Notes: generated from the sequence alone by a model not told the origin. A DNA stretch of 64,000 bases from Sinomonas sp. P10A9 (GCF_041022165.1 NZ_CP163302.1:2914001-2978000); one strand, 5' to 3'. Positions 25,645-35,168 are shown, numbered from the stretch's first letter. Numbers and translations: made by a program.

Positions 25645-26772
25645 TTACCTTGAGCATGCCGTTTCGGTCAACGCGGAGACCTCGGCCCGCAGTCGGTCGC
25701 GGAACCGTGCCTCGGCAAAAGTGTCCGCGTGCGCCCGGATCTTCTCCGCGTCCCACTCCTCCGTGGCAAAGCCCACGACGGCTGCGCGGATGTCCTGCGC
25801 CGTCGGCGACTCGATGAAGCGCCCGGTGACGCCGTCCACAATCGTGTCGAGGTATCCCCCGGCCCGCAGGGCGATCGTCGGCTTTCCCCAAGCGGCGCCT
25901 TCAAGGGGCGTGATGCCGAAATCCTCATAGCTGGGGGCGATGACCGCCTTGGCCGCGGAGTAGGCCCAGCGCATCTGGGCATCGGGGAGGTGGGAAGCGA
26001 TGCGGACGTTGGGCGGCATCGTGCGCCGAAGCGAGTCGGCGAGCGGTCCGGCGCCGATGATGAGCAGTCGCTCGTCGAGGTCGCGGAAGGCCTCGATGGC
26101 CTGATCGACGTTCTTGTAGGGAAGGAGCCGGGAGACCGTGAGGTAGTGGCCACCCTCCCCGACGAACTCCTCGAGGCCAGGGATCGGCTGGCGGACACCG
26201 TTGGTGTCAACGCTGTGCGGGGGGAAGAAGACGTCCGCATCCCGGCCGTACACATCGCGGATTCGCTCCTGGACCACCGTCGAGTTCGCCACGTAGACAT
26301 GGGGCCGCGCGGCCGCCCGCTGGTCCCAGAAGCGCAGGAAGGGCCGGAGCGCGGCCAGCGCGAGGCCCTGTGGAGAACGCAGGGACGAGCCGCCGAGGTA
26401 CTGCTCCGTGAGGTAGAGCCACCGGGCCGGGGAGTGGCAGTACGCGTAGACGAGCCCCTCGGTGGAGAATCCATGGGCCCAGCCGCTCGTGGAGGTGACG
26501 ACGACGTCGGCGGGGATCTTCATCGCGCGGGCCGCTGGCGCGAGCACCGGCAGCGCGAGCCTGTGGTCACGTCGGAACGCACCGATCCGGTTGAGCGGTG
26601 AGGTGACGATGTCAGCGTCCCGGAACTCGGGGTAGGTGCCCTGCGGGTCGTACAGCGTCGTGTAGATCGTCGCCTCGGGGAAGGCCCGGTGCATCGCGAG
26701 GACCACCCGCTCGGCCCCGCCACGCTGCGTGAGGTAGTCGTGCGCGATGGCGACCACTGGTTCGTCAGTCAC
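25645..26772 (-). CDS. Glycosyltransferase family 4
   Basis: A 375-residue GT-B fold glycosyltransferase. The N-terminal half begins VAIAHDYLTQRGGAERVVLA, the acceptor side, and the C-terminal half has the GT4 donor signature APSYEDFGITPLEGAAWGKP with the E-x7-E pair. It would add a sugar from a nucleotide donor to a lipid-linked intermediate at the cytoplasmic membrane face. The GTG at 26772 has AAGGAGG upstream. It is the last gene of the leftward run, separated from the next by 81 bp, so it may have its own promoter. Confidence 0.88.
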   Translation of the reverse strand: MTDEPVVAIAHDYLTQRGGAERVVLAMHRAFPEATIYTTLYDPQGTYPEFRDADIVTSPLNRIGAFRRDHRLALPVLAPAARAMKIPADVVVTSTSGWAHGFSTEGLVYAYCHSPARWLYLTEQYLGGSSLRSPQGLALAALRPFLRFWDQRAAARPHVYVANSTVVQERIRDVYGRDADVFFPPHSVDTNGVRQPIPGLEEFVGEGGHYLTVSRLLPYKNVDQAIEAFRDLDERLLIIGAGPLADSLRRTMPPNVRIASHLPDAQMRWAYSAAKAVIAPSYEDFGITPLEGAAWGKPTIALRAGGYLDTIVDGVTGRFIESPTAQDIRAAVVGFATEEWDAEKIRAHADTFAEARFRDRLRAEVSALTETACSR

Positions 26773-26853
26773 GCGTGGCCTCCTTGGCGCAAGTGGTTCG
26801 GGTGGGGCCCTGCTAGGTTACAGGAAGGTCACGAACGGTGGCGGAATGCGTCG

Positions 26854-27798
26854 TCAAAAACGCGAGCGAGCCCGGTCGGGATAGCGGACGCCCGCCAGAC
26901 CCGCCGACTCGACTCCGAGGGCCACGAGTTTCTCTGCGATCCGAGGCGGTAGAACGCGGGCCGCGGCGTCGACCGCCGGACCGTAGGCACGCAAGGTGCG
27001 CTCGGTGGCGACAGCGGCCCCAGCTCCGACAAGCCGGTCCCACAGCCCCCTCCCCCCAGGAGCGTCCGGGAGCGCTAGGTCGCCGTGGATTTCGACGAAC
27101 GTCTCCCTTGCGGCGCCGGAGTGCAGTGCGCGGAGGGCGCGCACTGCTGTGGTCGTCGACGCCCCGTGGTGTACCGCCATGACCTCGGGCGCCACGAGCA
27201 CAGGGATCCCCGCCTGGCGCAGGCGGTAGCCGAAGTCGACGTCCTCCCAGCCGTAACGGCGATAACGCGCGTCGTAGCCTCCGAGCCTTGCATGCACCTG
27301 GGCTTGCACGGAGACATTGGCGGCCCAGAGCCGCCACGTCCGGTCTGCGGGGAGGCCTAGGGCATCGTCGAGGAATCTCCGGTCGGCGGCACGTCCATAG
27401 GCCCGCGCGAACGGTGAATCCGGGTACTGATTGGTAGTCAGGCCGACGACGCCGATCGGCTCGGTTGCGTTGCGGTGCCTCGCCAAGTGCCCGCTCACCA
27501 AGCCGGGGCCGGGTTCGAGGTCGTCGTCCGAGCGGATGAGAAGGTCACCGCGGGCAGACTCTGCGCCAGCGTTGAGCGCGACGGCCCGACCTCGGTTCTC
27601 GGGGAACACGAGCGACCTGACCGGGAGACGCTGAGCCCATTCCGCCACGAGGTCGGCGGTGCCGTCGATGTCGCCGTCGACCACGACAATCACCTCGAAG
27701 TCGTCGGTGTCCTGGGCTTCCAGCGAACGCAGGAGAACCGGCAGGCGCCGAGAGCCGCCGCGCGTGGGAACAACGATGGTCGCGGCCGGCGTCGTCAC
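26854..27798 (-). CDS. Glycosyltransferase family 2
   Basis: A 314-residue GT-A glycosyltransferase. TIVVPTRGGSRRLPVLLRSL opens the domain, VVDGDIDGT is the donor-binding acidic loop, RSDDDLEPG the metal-binding DxD, and YGWEDVDFGYRLRQAG the acceptor-side ED motif. It overlaps the upstream gene by 4 nt (ATGA), indicating coupled translation. Sugar specificity is not readable. Confidence 0.88.
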   Translation of the reverse strand: MTTPAATIVVPTRGGSRRLPVLLRSLEAQDTDDFEVIVVVDGDIDGTADLVAEWAQRLPVRSLVFPENRGRAVALNAGAESARGDLLIRSDDDLEPGPGLVSGHLARHRNATEPIGVVGLTTNQYPDSPFARAYGRAADRRFLDDALGLPADRTWRLWAANVSVQAQVHARLGGYDARYRRYGWEDVDFGYRLRQAGIPVLVAPEVMAVHHGASTTTAVRALRALHSGAARETFVEIHGDLALPDAPGGRGLWDRLVGAGAAVATERTLRAYGPAVDAAARVLPPRIAEKLVALGVESAGLAGVRYPDRARSRF

Positions 27799-28844
27799 TG
27801 GGGTCCCTCGGGACTGAGGCCGAGTTGGTCAAGGAGGTCCCGAAGCCGCTCCCTGCCGGCCTCTGGCGAGAACTGCCGCTTCCAGCGCTCGTGGGCCTTC
27901 TCCACAACATCGTCAGCTGGCAGCGCCGCGACGGCCTCCTTCACAGCGCGGACAAGATCCTCGCCGTCACCTGCTCGGGCGATCCACGGATGGTCAGGAC
28001 CCACCACCTCGGGGAGCGCACCGGCGTCGCTGACGATCACGGGCACGCGGGCAGACATGGCCTCAGTGGCAACGAGTCCGAACGACTCTTCGACAACGGA
28101 CGGGACGATCAAGATATCGATCGTGCCGAAGAATTCATCGGCAGGCATCCAACCGAGACGGTCGGCGGAGGAGCCGAGCGAGCGCATCCGGGATTCGACG
28201 AATGCCCGTTCCCGGGCGTCCACGAATCGGGGTTCCCCGGCGACGCGCAGGCGATACTTGTCCGGCTCCTGCCGCCGCAGCGCATCGAACGCGTCTGCGA
28301 GGATATGGATCCCCTTCGCCTCCGACGGTCGTCCCAGGAATCCCAGGCGAACCGGACCGCTCCCGCGCGGAATCGCTACCCTTTCGAGCGCCGGAGACCA
28401 GTTGTGGAGAACCGTCGATCGTGCCACACCCCGTGCCATCGTCCGGGACGGCACCAGCGTTGCAAGAGCCCCGATGCGCGCGGCGAGAGCTATCGGCCTC
28501 TGGAGAAGCGAGGGCATCTGATGCAGGTGGACCACGCGGTTCCTCAGTCCAGCCGTGGCGGCGGCCGGAACGAGCCCGTTGCACCAGAGCACGCCATCGG
28601 GCTGATCCCTGCGCCACGCGCGTAGTGAGCGCATGTAGGCAATCCGCTCGCTGGCGTCGAGGGAGATCACCGCGAACCCACGCTCCTGGGCAGCCTCCAG
28701 GACACCGATCGGCGACCGCGGGCCGACCACGGTCACGGCGAAGCCCAGCGAGCCCAGCGTCGCGGCGAGCCCGAGCAGCATGACCTCGCCGCCGCCGATA
28801 TCTCCGTTATTCGTGGCGATGTAGATCTTCTGGACGCTGGTCAT
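27795..28844 (-). CDS. Glycosyltransferase family 4
   Basis: A 349-residue GT-B protein. The N-terminal part has the glycine-rich NNGDIGGGEVMLLGLA segment; the C-terminal donor domain has LGFLGRPSEAKGIHILADAF and PSVVEESFGLVATEAMSARV with the expected glutamates. It overlaps both neighbours by 4 nt and is embedded in the leftward operon between the polymerase and a GT2. Confidence 0.87.
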   Translation of the reverse strand: MTSVQKIYIATNNGDIGGGEVMLLGLAATLGSLGFAVTVVGPRSPIGVLEAAQERGFAVISLDASERIAYMRSLRAWRRDQPDGVLWCNGLVPAAATAGLRNRVVHLHQMPSLLQRPIALAARIGALATLVPSRTMARGVARSTVLHNWSPALERVAIPRGSGPVRLGFLGRPSEAKGIHILADAFDALRRQEPDKYRLRVAGEPRFVDARERAFVESRMRSLGSSADRLGWMPADEFFGTIDILIVPSVVEESFGLVATEAMSARVPVIVSDAGALPEVVGPDHPWIARAGDGEDLVRAVKEAVAALPADDVVEKAHERWKRQFSPEAGRERLRDLLDQLGLSPEGPQ

Positions 28845-29998
28845 GCCGACCTGAGCCTCCCTTGGCCCGCGCGACGTGTGGGGGCGGGACTCATCTCCAG
28901 CCGACGCATCCCGAGCTGAGTCGCGGCGAATCCCAGTGCGAGCGCCGCGGGGACCGTGAGGAAGACTTCTCCGAGGTTGACCGCACAGATGGCCACGCCG
29001 ATCAGCGCGGCCTCAGCCCACCCACTCCGGCTTTGCTTGGGCAGCGAGGTTACCGCGAAGAACATGGCGATGAGGAGGATCAGGTAGATCACCAAGGCGA
29101 TCCACCCGCCTTCCTGCCGCAGTGACATGTAGGAGCTATGGAAGAAGAAGGTCAACCCATCGACCTGGACATGGGCGGATCCGAGGCCGTGCCCGATCAG
29201 CGGGTTCGTGCCCACCAGAATCTGCTCGCTTGCCAGGATCCTTCCTCGGAGAGCGTCACTCCCCGAACGGTCGCTGAACTGGGAGGTAGCGAGCACAGCG
29301 TCGCCGATACTCGTCGACCACCAGACGAGCCCTCCCACGGCCGCGAAACCAACCCACCTGCTGATGTGCTTTCCCGCAAGGAGCCAGACAACCACGCATG
29401 CCGTGGCGAGCCACGTGGTGCGGGACAGAGTCGCCACGATACCGACCAGCGCCACGGCCGAGAGAACGACCTGGGTACGGCGGCTCTGGAGCTGGGGAAT
29501 CGCCAGGCAGGTGAGGGTCAGGATGATGAGGCCAGCAGAGTTGGGATCGCCGAGCACGCCAGTCAAGCGGCCTACGTAACTGCTGGAACCGATCGTCGCG
29601 ACACCCCACGCAACGGCGAAGGAGACCCCGAGCGCGAGCCCCACTCCGATCCGTCGCCAAGACAGCCTGCCGGAGGCAACGGTCACTGCAACCATGGCCC
29701 ACAGGCTGATGTTGAGGAATCTCTTGACGTCCACCGCGGAAAGTCCCGAGTTCATCGCCGAGGCGAGTCCCAGCCACGCGACGAGGGCGATAAGCCAGAC
29801 GACGAACCATCGGGGCCGCTTCACGCCTCTGGGAACCTTGAAGTAGGCGAGGAAGATGAGGAACGCTGCCGAGACCGTGCTGGCAGGGAACGGTGTGCCC
29901 GGGAAGTGGATCCCGTCCAGGACCAGACACGCCGACGCCAGAACCACCAAGAGGTCGTGGAGGTCAAAGCCGCTGCGCTGCCCCGAGGAGGCGATCAC
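28841..29998 (-). CDS. O-antigen ligase/polymerase family membrane protein (Wzy-like)
   Basis: A 385-residue integral membrane protein with about ten hydrophobic segments and one larger extracytoplasmic loop near residues 230-285. That loop contains the RGRILASEQILVGTNPLIGHG segment typical of the Wzy_C/O-antigen-ligase family. It would polymerise lipid-linked repeat units, or ligate them, on the outer face of the membrane. It is the only polymerase candidate in the locus. It overlaps its neighbours by 4 nt on both sides. Confidence 0.85.
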   Translation of the reverse strand: MIASSGQRSGFDLHDLLVVLASACLVLDGIHFPGTPFPASTVSAAFLIFLAYFKVPRGVKRPRWFVVWLIALVAWLGLASAMNSGLSAVDVKRFLNISLWAMVAVTVASGRLSWRRIGVGLALGVSFAVAWGVATIGSSSYVGRLTGVLGDPNSAGLIILTLTCLAIPQLQSRRTQVVLSAVALVGIVATLSRTTWLATACVVVWLLAGKHISRWVGFAAVGGLVWWSTSIGDAVLATSQFSDRSGSDALRGRILASEQILVGTNPLIGHGLGSAHVQVDGLTFFFHSSYMSLRQEGGWIALVIYLILLIAMFFAVTSLPKQSRSGWAEAALIGVAICAVNLGEVFLTVPAALALGFAATQLGMRRLEMSPAPTRRAGQGRLRSA

Positions 29999-31140
29999 AT
30001 CGCCTCCTCATAGACGCCGACTGTACGCCGGGCCATCTCGGCGCGGGTGACCCACACGGACTCAGGACGCTTGTCCGCGTCGGCCTGCAAGGCAATTGCC
30101 GCGGCAACCGCTGCGGAATGTTCGGCAGCGACGAGACACCTCTCGGGCAGGATTTCGGGATTGCCGCCCACGGGCGTCGCGACGACTCCCAGACCCGCCG
30201 CCACGGCGTCGAGCAGGGTGTACGAGCAGTTCTCCCACACCGAGAGCTGCACCACGACGTCGGCGGCGCCCATTGCCGCGCCGGCGTCCACGAATCCAGG
30301 GAAGGAGACCACGCTCTCAAGACCGAGCTCGCGTGCGCGGGCTTCGAGGTCCGCACGATCGGGCCCCTCCCCCGCGACCGTGAGCGTCGCATCCGGGTGC
30401 GTGCGGCGAAGCTCAGCGAACGCTGCTAGGAGGTCCGGGATCCGCTTCTCCGCCGAGAGTCGGGACAGCGAGAGGAGCCGCGGGCCGTCCCCAACCGACG
30501 CGGAGCCCGCAGCAGCCGCACCGGCCGGCGCGGTTACCAGCAGTCGAGCCCGCACCTCCTCGACGTCCACACCGTTGGGAATCACGACGACGGCCTGCCG
30601 CGGCCGCCACTTAGCGAGCATCGCGCGCTTGGTCGCCTCGGACACGGCGATGACGGCGGAGACCCGGCGGAGGCGCAGTGAGTGTACGGCGGCCATAAGC
30701 CGCGACTTCCAGGCGGAGCCGTGGTACACGGCATCGTCACCGGCGATGCCGTGCTCGGTGGTCACGTACTTCGCACCGGTGCCAATCGTCGCAACCGCAC
30801 TGATGACATCCGCGTACGCGAGATGTGCGTGGACCACTGCGGGCCGTAGTGCACGGACGTTTCGGCGCAGAGTGCGCACCGACGCGGCGAACCCGGCGGC
30901 AGGCCCGAACGGGCCCGTGATGACGGCGGCGCCAGCCTCCCTCAATTTCTCCGCCAGAGCGCCCTCCGGGCAAAGGACCACAAGCCGCCAGCCAGGCAGC
31001 CCCACGGCCGCCGTGTCGAGCACATGCCGCGCCACACCCCCGAGCTCGGGAACGGGGACGGCCCAGAGGGCGATGGGAGGGGCGAGCGGGGCCGCGGAAC
31101 GCGAGGCCGCGCCGTCGTGCACCGTCGAAGCGCCAGCCAT
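29995..31140 (-). CDS. Glycosyltransferase family 4
   Basis: A 381-residue GT-B glycosyltransferase. VPVPELGGVARHVLDTAA lies at the acceptor side, VIPNGVDVEEVRA at the domain junction, LLSLSRLSAEKRIPDLLAAF opens the donor domain, and VQLSVWENCSYTLLDAVAAG is the donor motif. The ATG at 31140 overlaps the NeuB-fusion stop by one nucleotide (TGATG) and is preferred; a GTG at 31149 would add three residues. It follows the sialate-type synthase directly, so it may act on the nonulosonate-containing intermediate. Confidence 0.87.
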   Translation of the reverse strand: MAGASTVHDGAASRSAAPLAPPIALWAVPVPELGGVARHVLDTAAVGLPGWRLVVLCPEGALAEKLREAGAAVITGPFGPAAGFAASVRTLRRNVRALRPAVVHAHLAYADVISAVATIGTGAKYVTTEHGIAGDDAVYHGSAWKSRLMAAVHSLRLRRVSAVIAVSEATKRAMLAKWRPRQAVVVIPNGVDVEEVRARLLVTAPAGAAAAGSASVGDGPRLLSLSRLSAEKRIPDLLAAFAELRRTHPDATLTVAGEGPDRADLEARARELGLESVVSFPGFVDAGAAMGAADVVVQLSVWENCSYTLLDAVAAGLGVVATPVGGNPEILPERCLVAAEHSAAVAAAIALQADADKRPESVWVTRAEMARRTVGVYEEAM

Positions 31141-33392
31141 CAGAACCACGCCTCGAGCCGGTCGAGCGCAGTCCAGAAGCCTTCGCCGGAGTTGACATGG
31201 CCCTGCCAGATCTCGGGGATGAAGCTCACGCCGGGCGCGAGCCGGTCGAGCTGATCGGAGAGCGCCGCCCAGTCGACCTCGCCCTCGGCAACCTGGACGC
31301 CCTCACCGTCAACTCCCGTGGCATCGACGAGGTGCAGGTGGATCGTATGCGGCGCCAGAAGCTCGACGGCCTCGGAGAACGGCATGCCGAGGTGGTTGGC
31401 CGCGAGCTTGCTGTGGGAGACGTCGAGGCACAGCTTGGTGCCGGTCGAGGCGGCGAACTCCGCCGTGTCGTGGGGATCGAGGAAGAGGTTGTGGAACTGC
31501 TGTCCGCCCATGAGCCAGGGGTACGGAGGCAGGGTCTGGGCCGCGATCCGCACGCCGGACGTGTCGAGGCGGCCAAGCGCCTTAGCGATCCGCTCGTACA
31601 TGGCGGGCCGCTCTGTGGGTGCGACGTGGCGGTCCTTCGTGAAGCCGCCCATCGTCACCACCATGATCGGCTCGTCCTCGCGCTTGAACCATCGCGTGAG
31701 CGAGCGGGTGATGTCGATCGTGCGCTGGACCTCGGCGATCGACCGCTCCCACACCTGGTCGTCCGGCGAGGCGAGGTCTACGAGGAAGTCACCGGCGAAC
31801 AGGTCCGGGAGGTGGGTCGTGAAGCCCATGTCGAGAGGCCCTGCCCCCCCTGAGAAAACGGAGTCCACCTCGATCTCGAGGTCCTTGTAGGAGAAGTGGA
31901 ACTCGAGGAAGTCCGGCGTGCAGTCCGCGATGAGCGCAGCGTGGTCGTGGTAGCGCACGGGAAGGCCCCATGGGCGGCGGAACGAGAAGTCGCGCCCCGT
32001 AGGCACGACGTCGGCCAGGTCGCCTTCGAAGAAGAAGTCACCCTCCCCGAGGGCGCGACGCAGGGTACGCCCCAGTAGGCGCGGGAGCGCGTTGGGCTGG
32101 AGACCGCGGCCCGGGCTCTTCACATCCACGTCCGCCTCGGTGATGAGCGTTCCCGCGGGGATAGGTCGGGCCGCGACGAGCGACTTGGCGAGGTTGACGC
32201 GGTTCATCATCTCGCCGGTCGAGACTTGGCGCGGGGTGGCCTCGCCGATGGACTCCTCGACCTCCCGGATGCGGGCCACCATGGCCGCGAACTCCCCGGG
32301 GAGGAGCGAGACCTTGTGGTCGTTGCCCTCCATGGCCGTGTCCACGGTGAAGTGCTTCTCGATGATCTTCGCCCCGCGCGCCACCGCGGCGACGGGAACG
32401 TGGTACCCGCGCTCATGGCCCGAGTAGCCCACGATGCAGCCGCCGATCTCCGCGAGGCGGTCCATGTAGGCGAGGTTCACGTCCTTGAACGGCGCCGGGT
32501 ACGTGGACTGGCAGTGCAGCATCGCGAAGCTTCCCCCGAGGGAGCGCATGAGCCCCGCGGTTTCGCGGATCTCATCCTCGCGTGACATGCCGGTGGAGAG
32601 GATGAGCGGGAGTCCGCGGGATCCGGCGTCGCGCAGGAGTCCGTGGTTGGTCAGGTCTGCAGAGGCGATCTTTAGTGCCGGAATGCCGTAGTCGGCGAGT
32701 GCCTGGACGCTTGGGGAGTCCCACGGGGTGCACATGACGTCGATGCCGCGGTCCTTGGCGTGGTCGAAGACGCCGAAGAGCTGATCGGCCGGGAGCGAGA
32801 AACGCGAGAGCAGGTCGAGGGTGTACTGGGCGCCGAGGTCCTCCCCCGCGCTCAGTCCGCCGGACTGGCGGTAGAGGGCGTCCATGTCGCGCAGCTGGAA
32901 CTTGACTGCGTCCGCGCCGGCCTCTGCCGCGAGGTCAACGAGGCGCTTGGCGAGGTCTACGGAGCCGTTGTGGTTGTTGCCGATCTCTGCGATGACGAAC
33001 GACGGGCTGCCAGGCCCGATCTCGTGCTGGCCGATGCGCAGCACGTCAGCGCGGTCCACCGCGATGGCCATGAGGTGGCCGCGCGGATCCACGAGCGGCA
33101 GGTGCGCGACGCCGCGGCCCATGTGCGCGCCGAGCTCGGCGGGAGGCATCGTGTACGGGGCGGTGCGGACAGATCGGTTCGCGACGGCGAGCGCGGAAGC
33201 GGTGAGGTCAGCGGTGGGATGCTCAACGATCCAGCGGCGGAAGTCGCCGTCGGAGAGGGATCCCTGGAGGATGCCGTGCTCATCGACGCAGAAGACGATC
33301 CGCTCCTGGTTTGCGGTGATCTTTTGAAGTGCGGTGAGGACCGGGTCCTCGGAGAAGACGACGTACGGCGTGATGTTCCGCTCGATGATCAT
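31140..33392 (-). CDS. Multidomain nonulosonic acid synthase: CBS pair, NeuB, SAF and TIM-barrel domains
   Basis: A 750-residue fusion. Residues 1-125 form a CBS-domain pair (likely nucleotide sensing). Residues 130-375 are a NeuB-type synthase with AEIGNNHNGS (135-144), KFQ (164-166), CTPWDS (231-236), KIAS (241-244), STGMS (276-280), GYSGHE (322-327) and EKHFT (345-349). This domain condenses phosphoenolpyruvate with an N-acetyl sugar to make a sialic-type nine-carbon acid. Residues 400-462 are the SAF/antifreeze-like domain that covers the NeuB active site. Residues 475-750 form an AP-endonuclease-2/sugar-isomerase-like TIM barrel of unknown role (LCLDVSHSKLAANHL motif). A normal NeuB is about 340 residues. 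It overlaps neuA by 4 nt. The exact product, whether sialic, legionaminic or other, cannot be read. Confidence 0.9.
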   Translation of the reverse strand: MIIERNITPYVVFSEDPVLTALQKITANQERIVFCVDEHGILQGSLSDGDFRRWIVEHPTADLTASALAVANRSVRTAPYTMPPAELGAHMGRGVAHLPLVDPRGHLMAIAVDRADVLRIGQHEIGPGSPSFVIAEIGNNHNGSVDLAKRLVDLAAEAGADAVKFQLRDMDALYRQSGGLSAGEDLGAQYTLDLLSRFSLPADQLFGVFDHAKDRGIDVMCTPWDSPSVQALADYGIPALKIASADLTNHGLLRDAGSRGLPLILSTGMSREDEIRETAGLMRSLGGSFAMLHCQSTYPAPFKDVNLAYMDRLAEIGGCIVGYSGHERGYHVPVAAVARGAKIIEKHFTVDTAMEGNDHKVSLLPGEFAAMVARIREVEESIGEATPRQVSTGEMMNRVNLAKSLVAARPIPAGTLITEADVDVKSPGRGLQPNALPRLLGRTLRRALGEGDFFFEGDLADVVPTGRDFSFRRPWGLPVRYHDHAALIADCTPDFLEFHFSYKDLEIEVDSVFSGGAGPLDMGFTTHLPDLFAGDFLVDLASPDDQVWERSIAEVQRTIDITRSLTRWFKREDEPIMVVTMGGFTKDRHVAPTERPAMYERIAKALGRLDTSGVRIAAQTLPPYPWLMGGQQFHNLFLDPHDTAEFAASTGTKLCLDVSHSKLAANHLGMPFSEAVELLAPHTIHLHLVDATGVDGEGVQVAEGEVDWAALSDQLDRLAPGVSFIPEIWQGHVNSGEGFWTALDRLEAWF

Positions 33393-34111
33393 ATGGCGCG
33401 GTTCTCCCCCTCCAGCTCCGCACGGAACCGGCCTAGCTGCTGTTCGGCGATCGAGAGGTCCAGTTCGGTGTCGACGTCGACGCCTTCCCCCTCGTCCATC
33501 ACGAACAGGCCGATCCGCCCGCCGAGGCGGTTGTCGAACTGTTCGTAGATGCGGGTCCGCGTCACATAGAGGGACCCGGTCTCGCGGTACCGGAAGTCCC
33601 GCTCGCCAAGCTCCTGACGGCGCGGCCTGCTCTCAACAGTGTACTGGGCGGCAGGCTGGCCCCCGGGCTCGGCCGGCAGGGTCCACAGGAACGGGGTCTG
33701 CGGGACCACGCCCACGAGGGAATCGACGCCGGTCGTCTCGAACTGCTCGACGGCGCGGTCCAGCGTGCCGTGGAAGCGCAGCGGCGAAGTGGCCTGAAGG
33801 AGGATGACCGCGTCTGGCGTACGGCCTTGGGCAGCACGGAAGTCGATCGCGTGGCGGACCACTGGCTCGGTCGCCGTCGTGTCCTGCGCGAGCTCGGCGG
33901 GGCGCAGGAACGGGACATCAGCGCCTGCCGCCCGGGCGACGTCGGCGATCTCGGGATCATCGGTCGAGACGAGCACGTCGAGACCGGCCTTCGCGGCCAG
34001 GGCCTGCTCAATCGTCCAGACGACGAGCGGTTTGCCTGCTACGTTCCGGATGTTCTTGCGGGGCACGCCCTTCGACCCTCCGCGGACGGGGATGACGCAG
34101 AGGATGGTCAT
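33389..34111 (-). CDS. neuA: Acylneuraminate cytidylyltransferase (CMP-nonulosonate synthetase)
   Basis: A 240-residue enzyme that activates a nonulosonic acid with CTP to the CMP-sugar used by transferases. IPVRGGSKGVPRKNIRNVAG is the N-terminal CTP-binding motif; VSTDDPEIADVA, the ILLQATSPLR block and the GEGVDVDTELDL metal-binding DTxxD-like end are all present. It overlaps both neighbours by 4 nt, pairing it with the NeuB fusion. Its presence means the nonulosonate is transferred as a CMP-sugar in this pathway. Confidence 0.93.
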   Translation of the reverse strand: MTILCVIPVRGGSKGVPRKNIRNVAGKPLVVWTIEQALAAKAGLDVLVSTDDPEIADVARAAGADVPFLRPAELAQDTTATEPVVRHAIDFRAAQGRTPDAVILLQATSPLRFHGTLDRAVEQFETTGVDSLVGVVPQTPFLWTLPAEPGGQPAAQYTVESRPRRQELGERDFRYRETGSLYVTRTRIYEQFDNRLGGRIGLFVMDEGEGVDVDTELDLSIAEQQLGRFRAELEGENRAI

Positions 34112-35142
34112 GGGCGGGCCCCTAGGGTCTCGAGGAGATGGTTAGCGATCGCTTGGGCTGGTTCAGTTGCCGGTCTGATGGGCGACGGCGTGGGGTCGCC
34201 TCCCCAAGGCAGCATCCCGTACCGCTCCCAGAACTCGGACAGCCAGACTGGCGGCCTCGGGTAATGGACCCATGCGGGCACGCCCCGCGCGGCGGCCTCG
34301 AGGACGCCGGTCGAGAAGGCCGAGACGACGGGCCGGCCGAGCTCGGCCAGGGGGAGACCGGAGCGGTCGAACGCGATCCCCTGGCTGGCCCAGCGCCGAT
34401 GCTGCAGTCGGGAGAGGAGGTCTGTCTCCGCCGGATGCGGACGATACTCGGCCCCGGTCTCGCGGCAGAATCCGCCGGCCGCCCGGGCCTTCCCGGCACG
34501 CGGCAACTCCGCGCCGTGGAGCTGCCCGAGGTAGACCGGCCGGTCCGAGACCACAGTGCCGGCCCCCGATGCTGCGGCCCAGAGCAGCTGCGAGCCGACC
34601 GTCGTGTGCGCCACATCGGTGCGGCCAGAGGCGGCGAACTCGGCGTCGGCGTCGGTGAACGAGAACAGGTGGGCGCCTCGCGGGAGCGGCGGAGCGTGGG
34701 GCGTCAGGAGGCCGTGCTGGACCACGAAGAGCTGGGCGGAGAGTTCGTGCGCCCACTGCTCGGCTTGGGCCCCGACGGGCAGGTAATGGCCCACGGCGAG
34801 CACCGACGCGACCTCGTCAAGCACCTCCGGGCGAGCCGCGCCGTAGTGCGCCGCTCCATCGACCTCCGTCCAGGTCCACTCGCCCGGCAGGACGCCGTTG
34901 AGCCGCGACGGGGCGAGTACCGCCGCGGCCACGTTCTCGCCAAGCAACTCGAGCGGCCGGACAAGCGAGGCGAGTTGAGTGGGCGTGGTCGCGTCGAGTG
35001 CAACCAGGAGGCGGGGCGACGTCCCCCGGACGGCGAGCCACGGGCGCGCTGGCGTGTCCGGCCGAAGGGCGCTGCGAAGGAGCCGGAGCGGGTTCTGCCG
35101 GCGCTGCCACCAGCGCCAGGCGATCAGGTCCTCGGGGAACAT
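34108..35142 (-). CDS. Putative GT-B-like glycosyltransferase, candidate nonulosonate transferase
   Basis: About 344 residues, family not firmly recognised. A late segment (RPVVSAFSTGVLEAAARGVP followed by AWVHYPRPP) looks like the donor-binding end of GT-B enzymes of the polysialyl- or CDP-glycerol-transferase type. HPAETDLLSRL and VVQHGLLTPH are further resemblances to that group. No membrane segment. The ATG at 35142 is chosen because GAAGGGA precedes it; a GTG at 35178 would add 12 residues and overlap the upstream gene by 10 nt. Its position next to neuA makes it the best candidate for the enzyme that transfers the CMP-activated acid, but this is inferred from neighbourhood. Confidence 0.6.
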   Translation of the reverse strand: MFPEDLIAWRWWQRRQNPLRLLRSALRPDTPARPWLAVRGTSPRLLVALDATTPTQLASLVRPLELLGENVAAAVLAPSRLNGVLPGEWTWTEVDGAAHYGAARPEVLDEVASVLAVGHYLPVGAQAEQWAHELSAQLFVVQHGLLTPHAPPLPRGAHLFSFTDADAEFAASGRTDVAHTTVGSQLLWAAASGAGTVVSDRPVYLGQLHGAELPRAGKARAAGGFCRETGAEYRPHPAETDLLSRLQHRRWASQGIAFDRSGLPLAELGRPVVSAFSTGVLEAAARGVPAWVHYPRPPVWLSEFWERYGMLPWGGDPTPSPIRPATEPAQAIANHLLETLGARP

Positions 35143-35168
35143 CAGACCGGTTCCCTTCGGGCTCTCGC

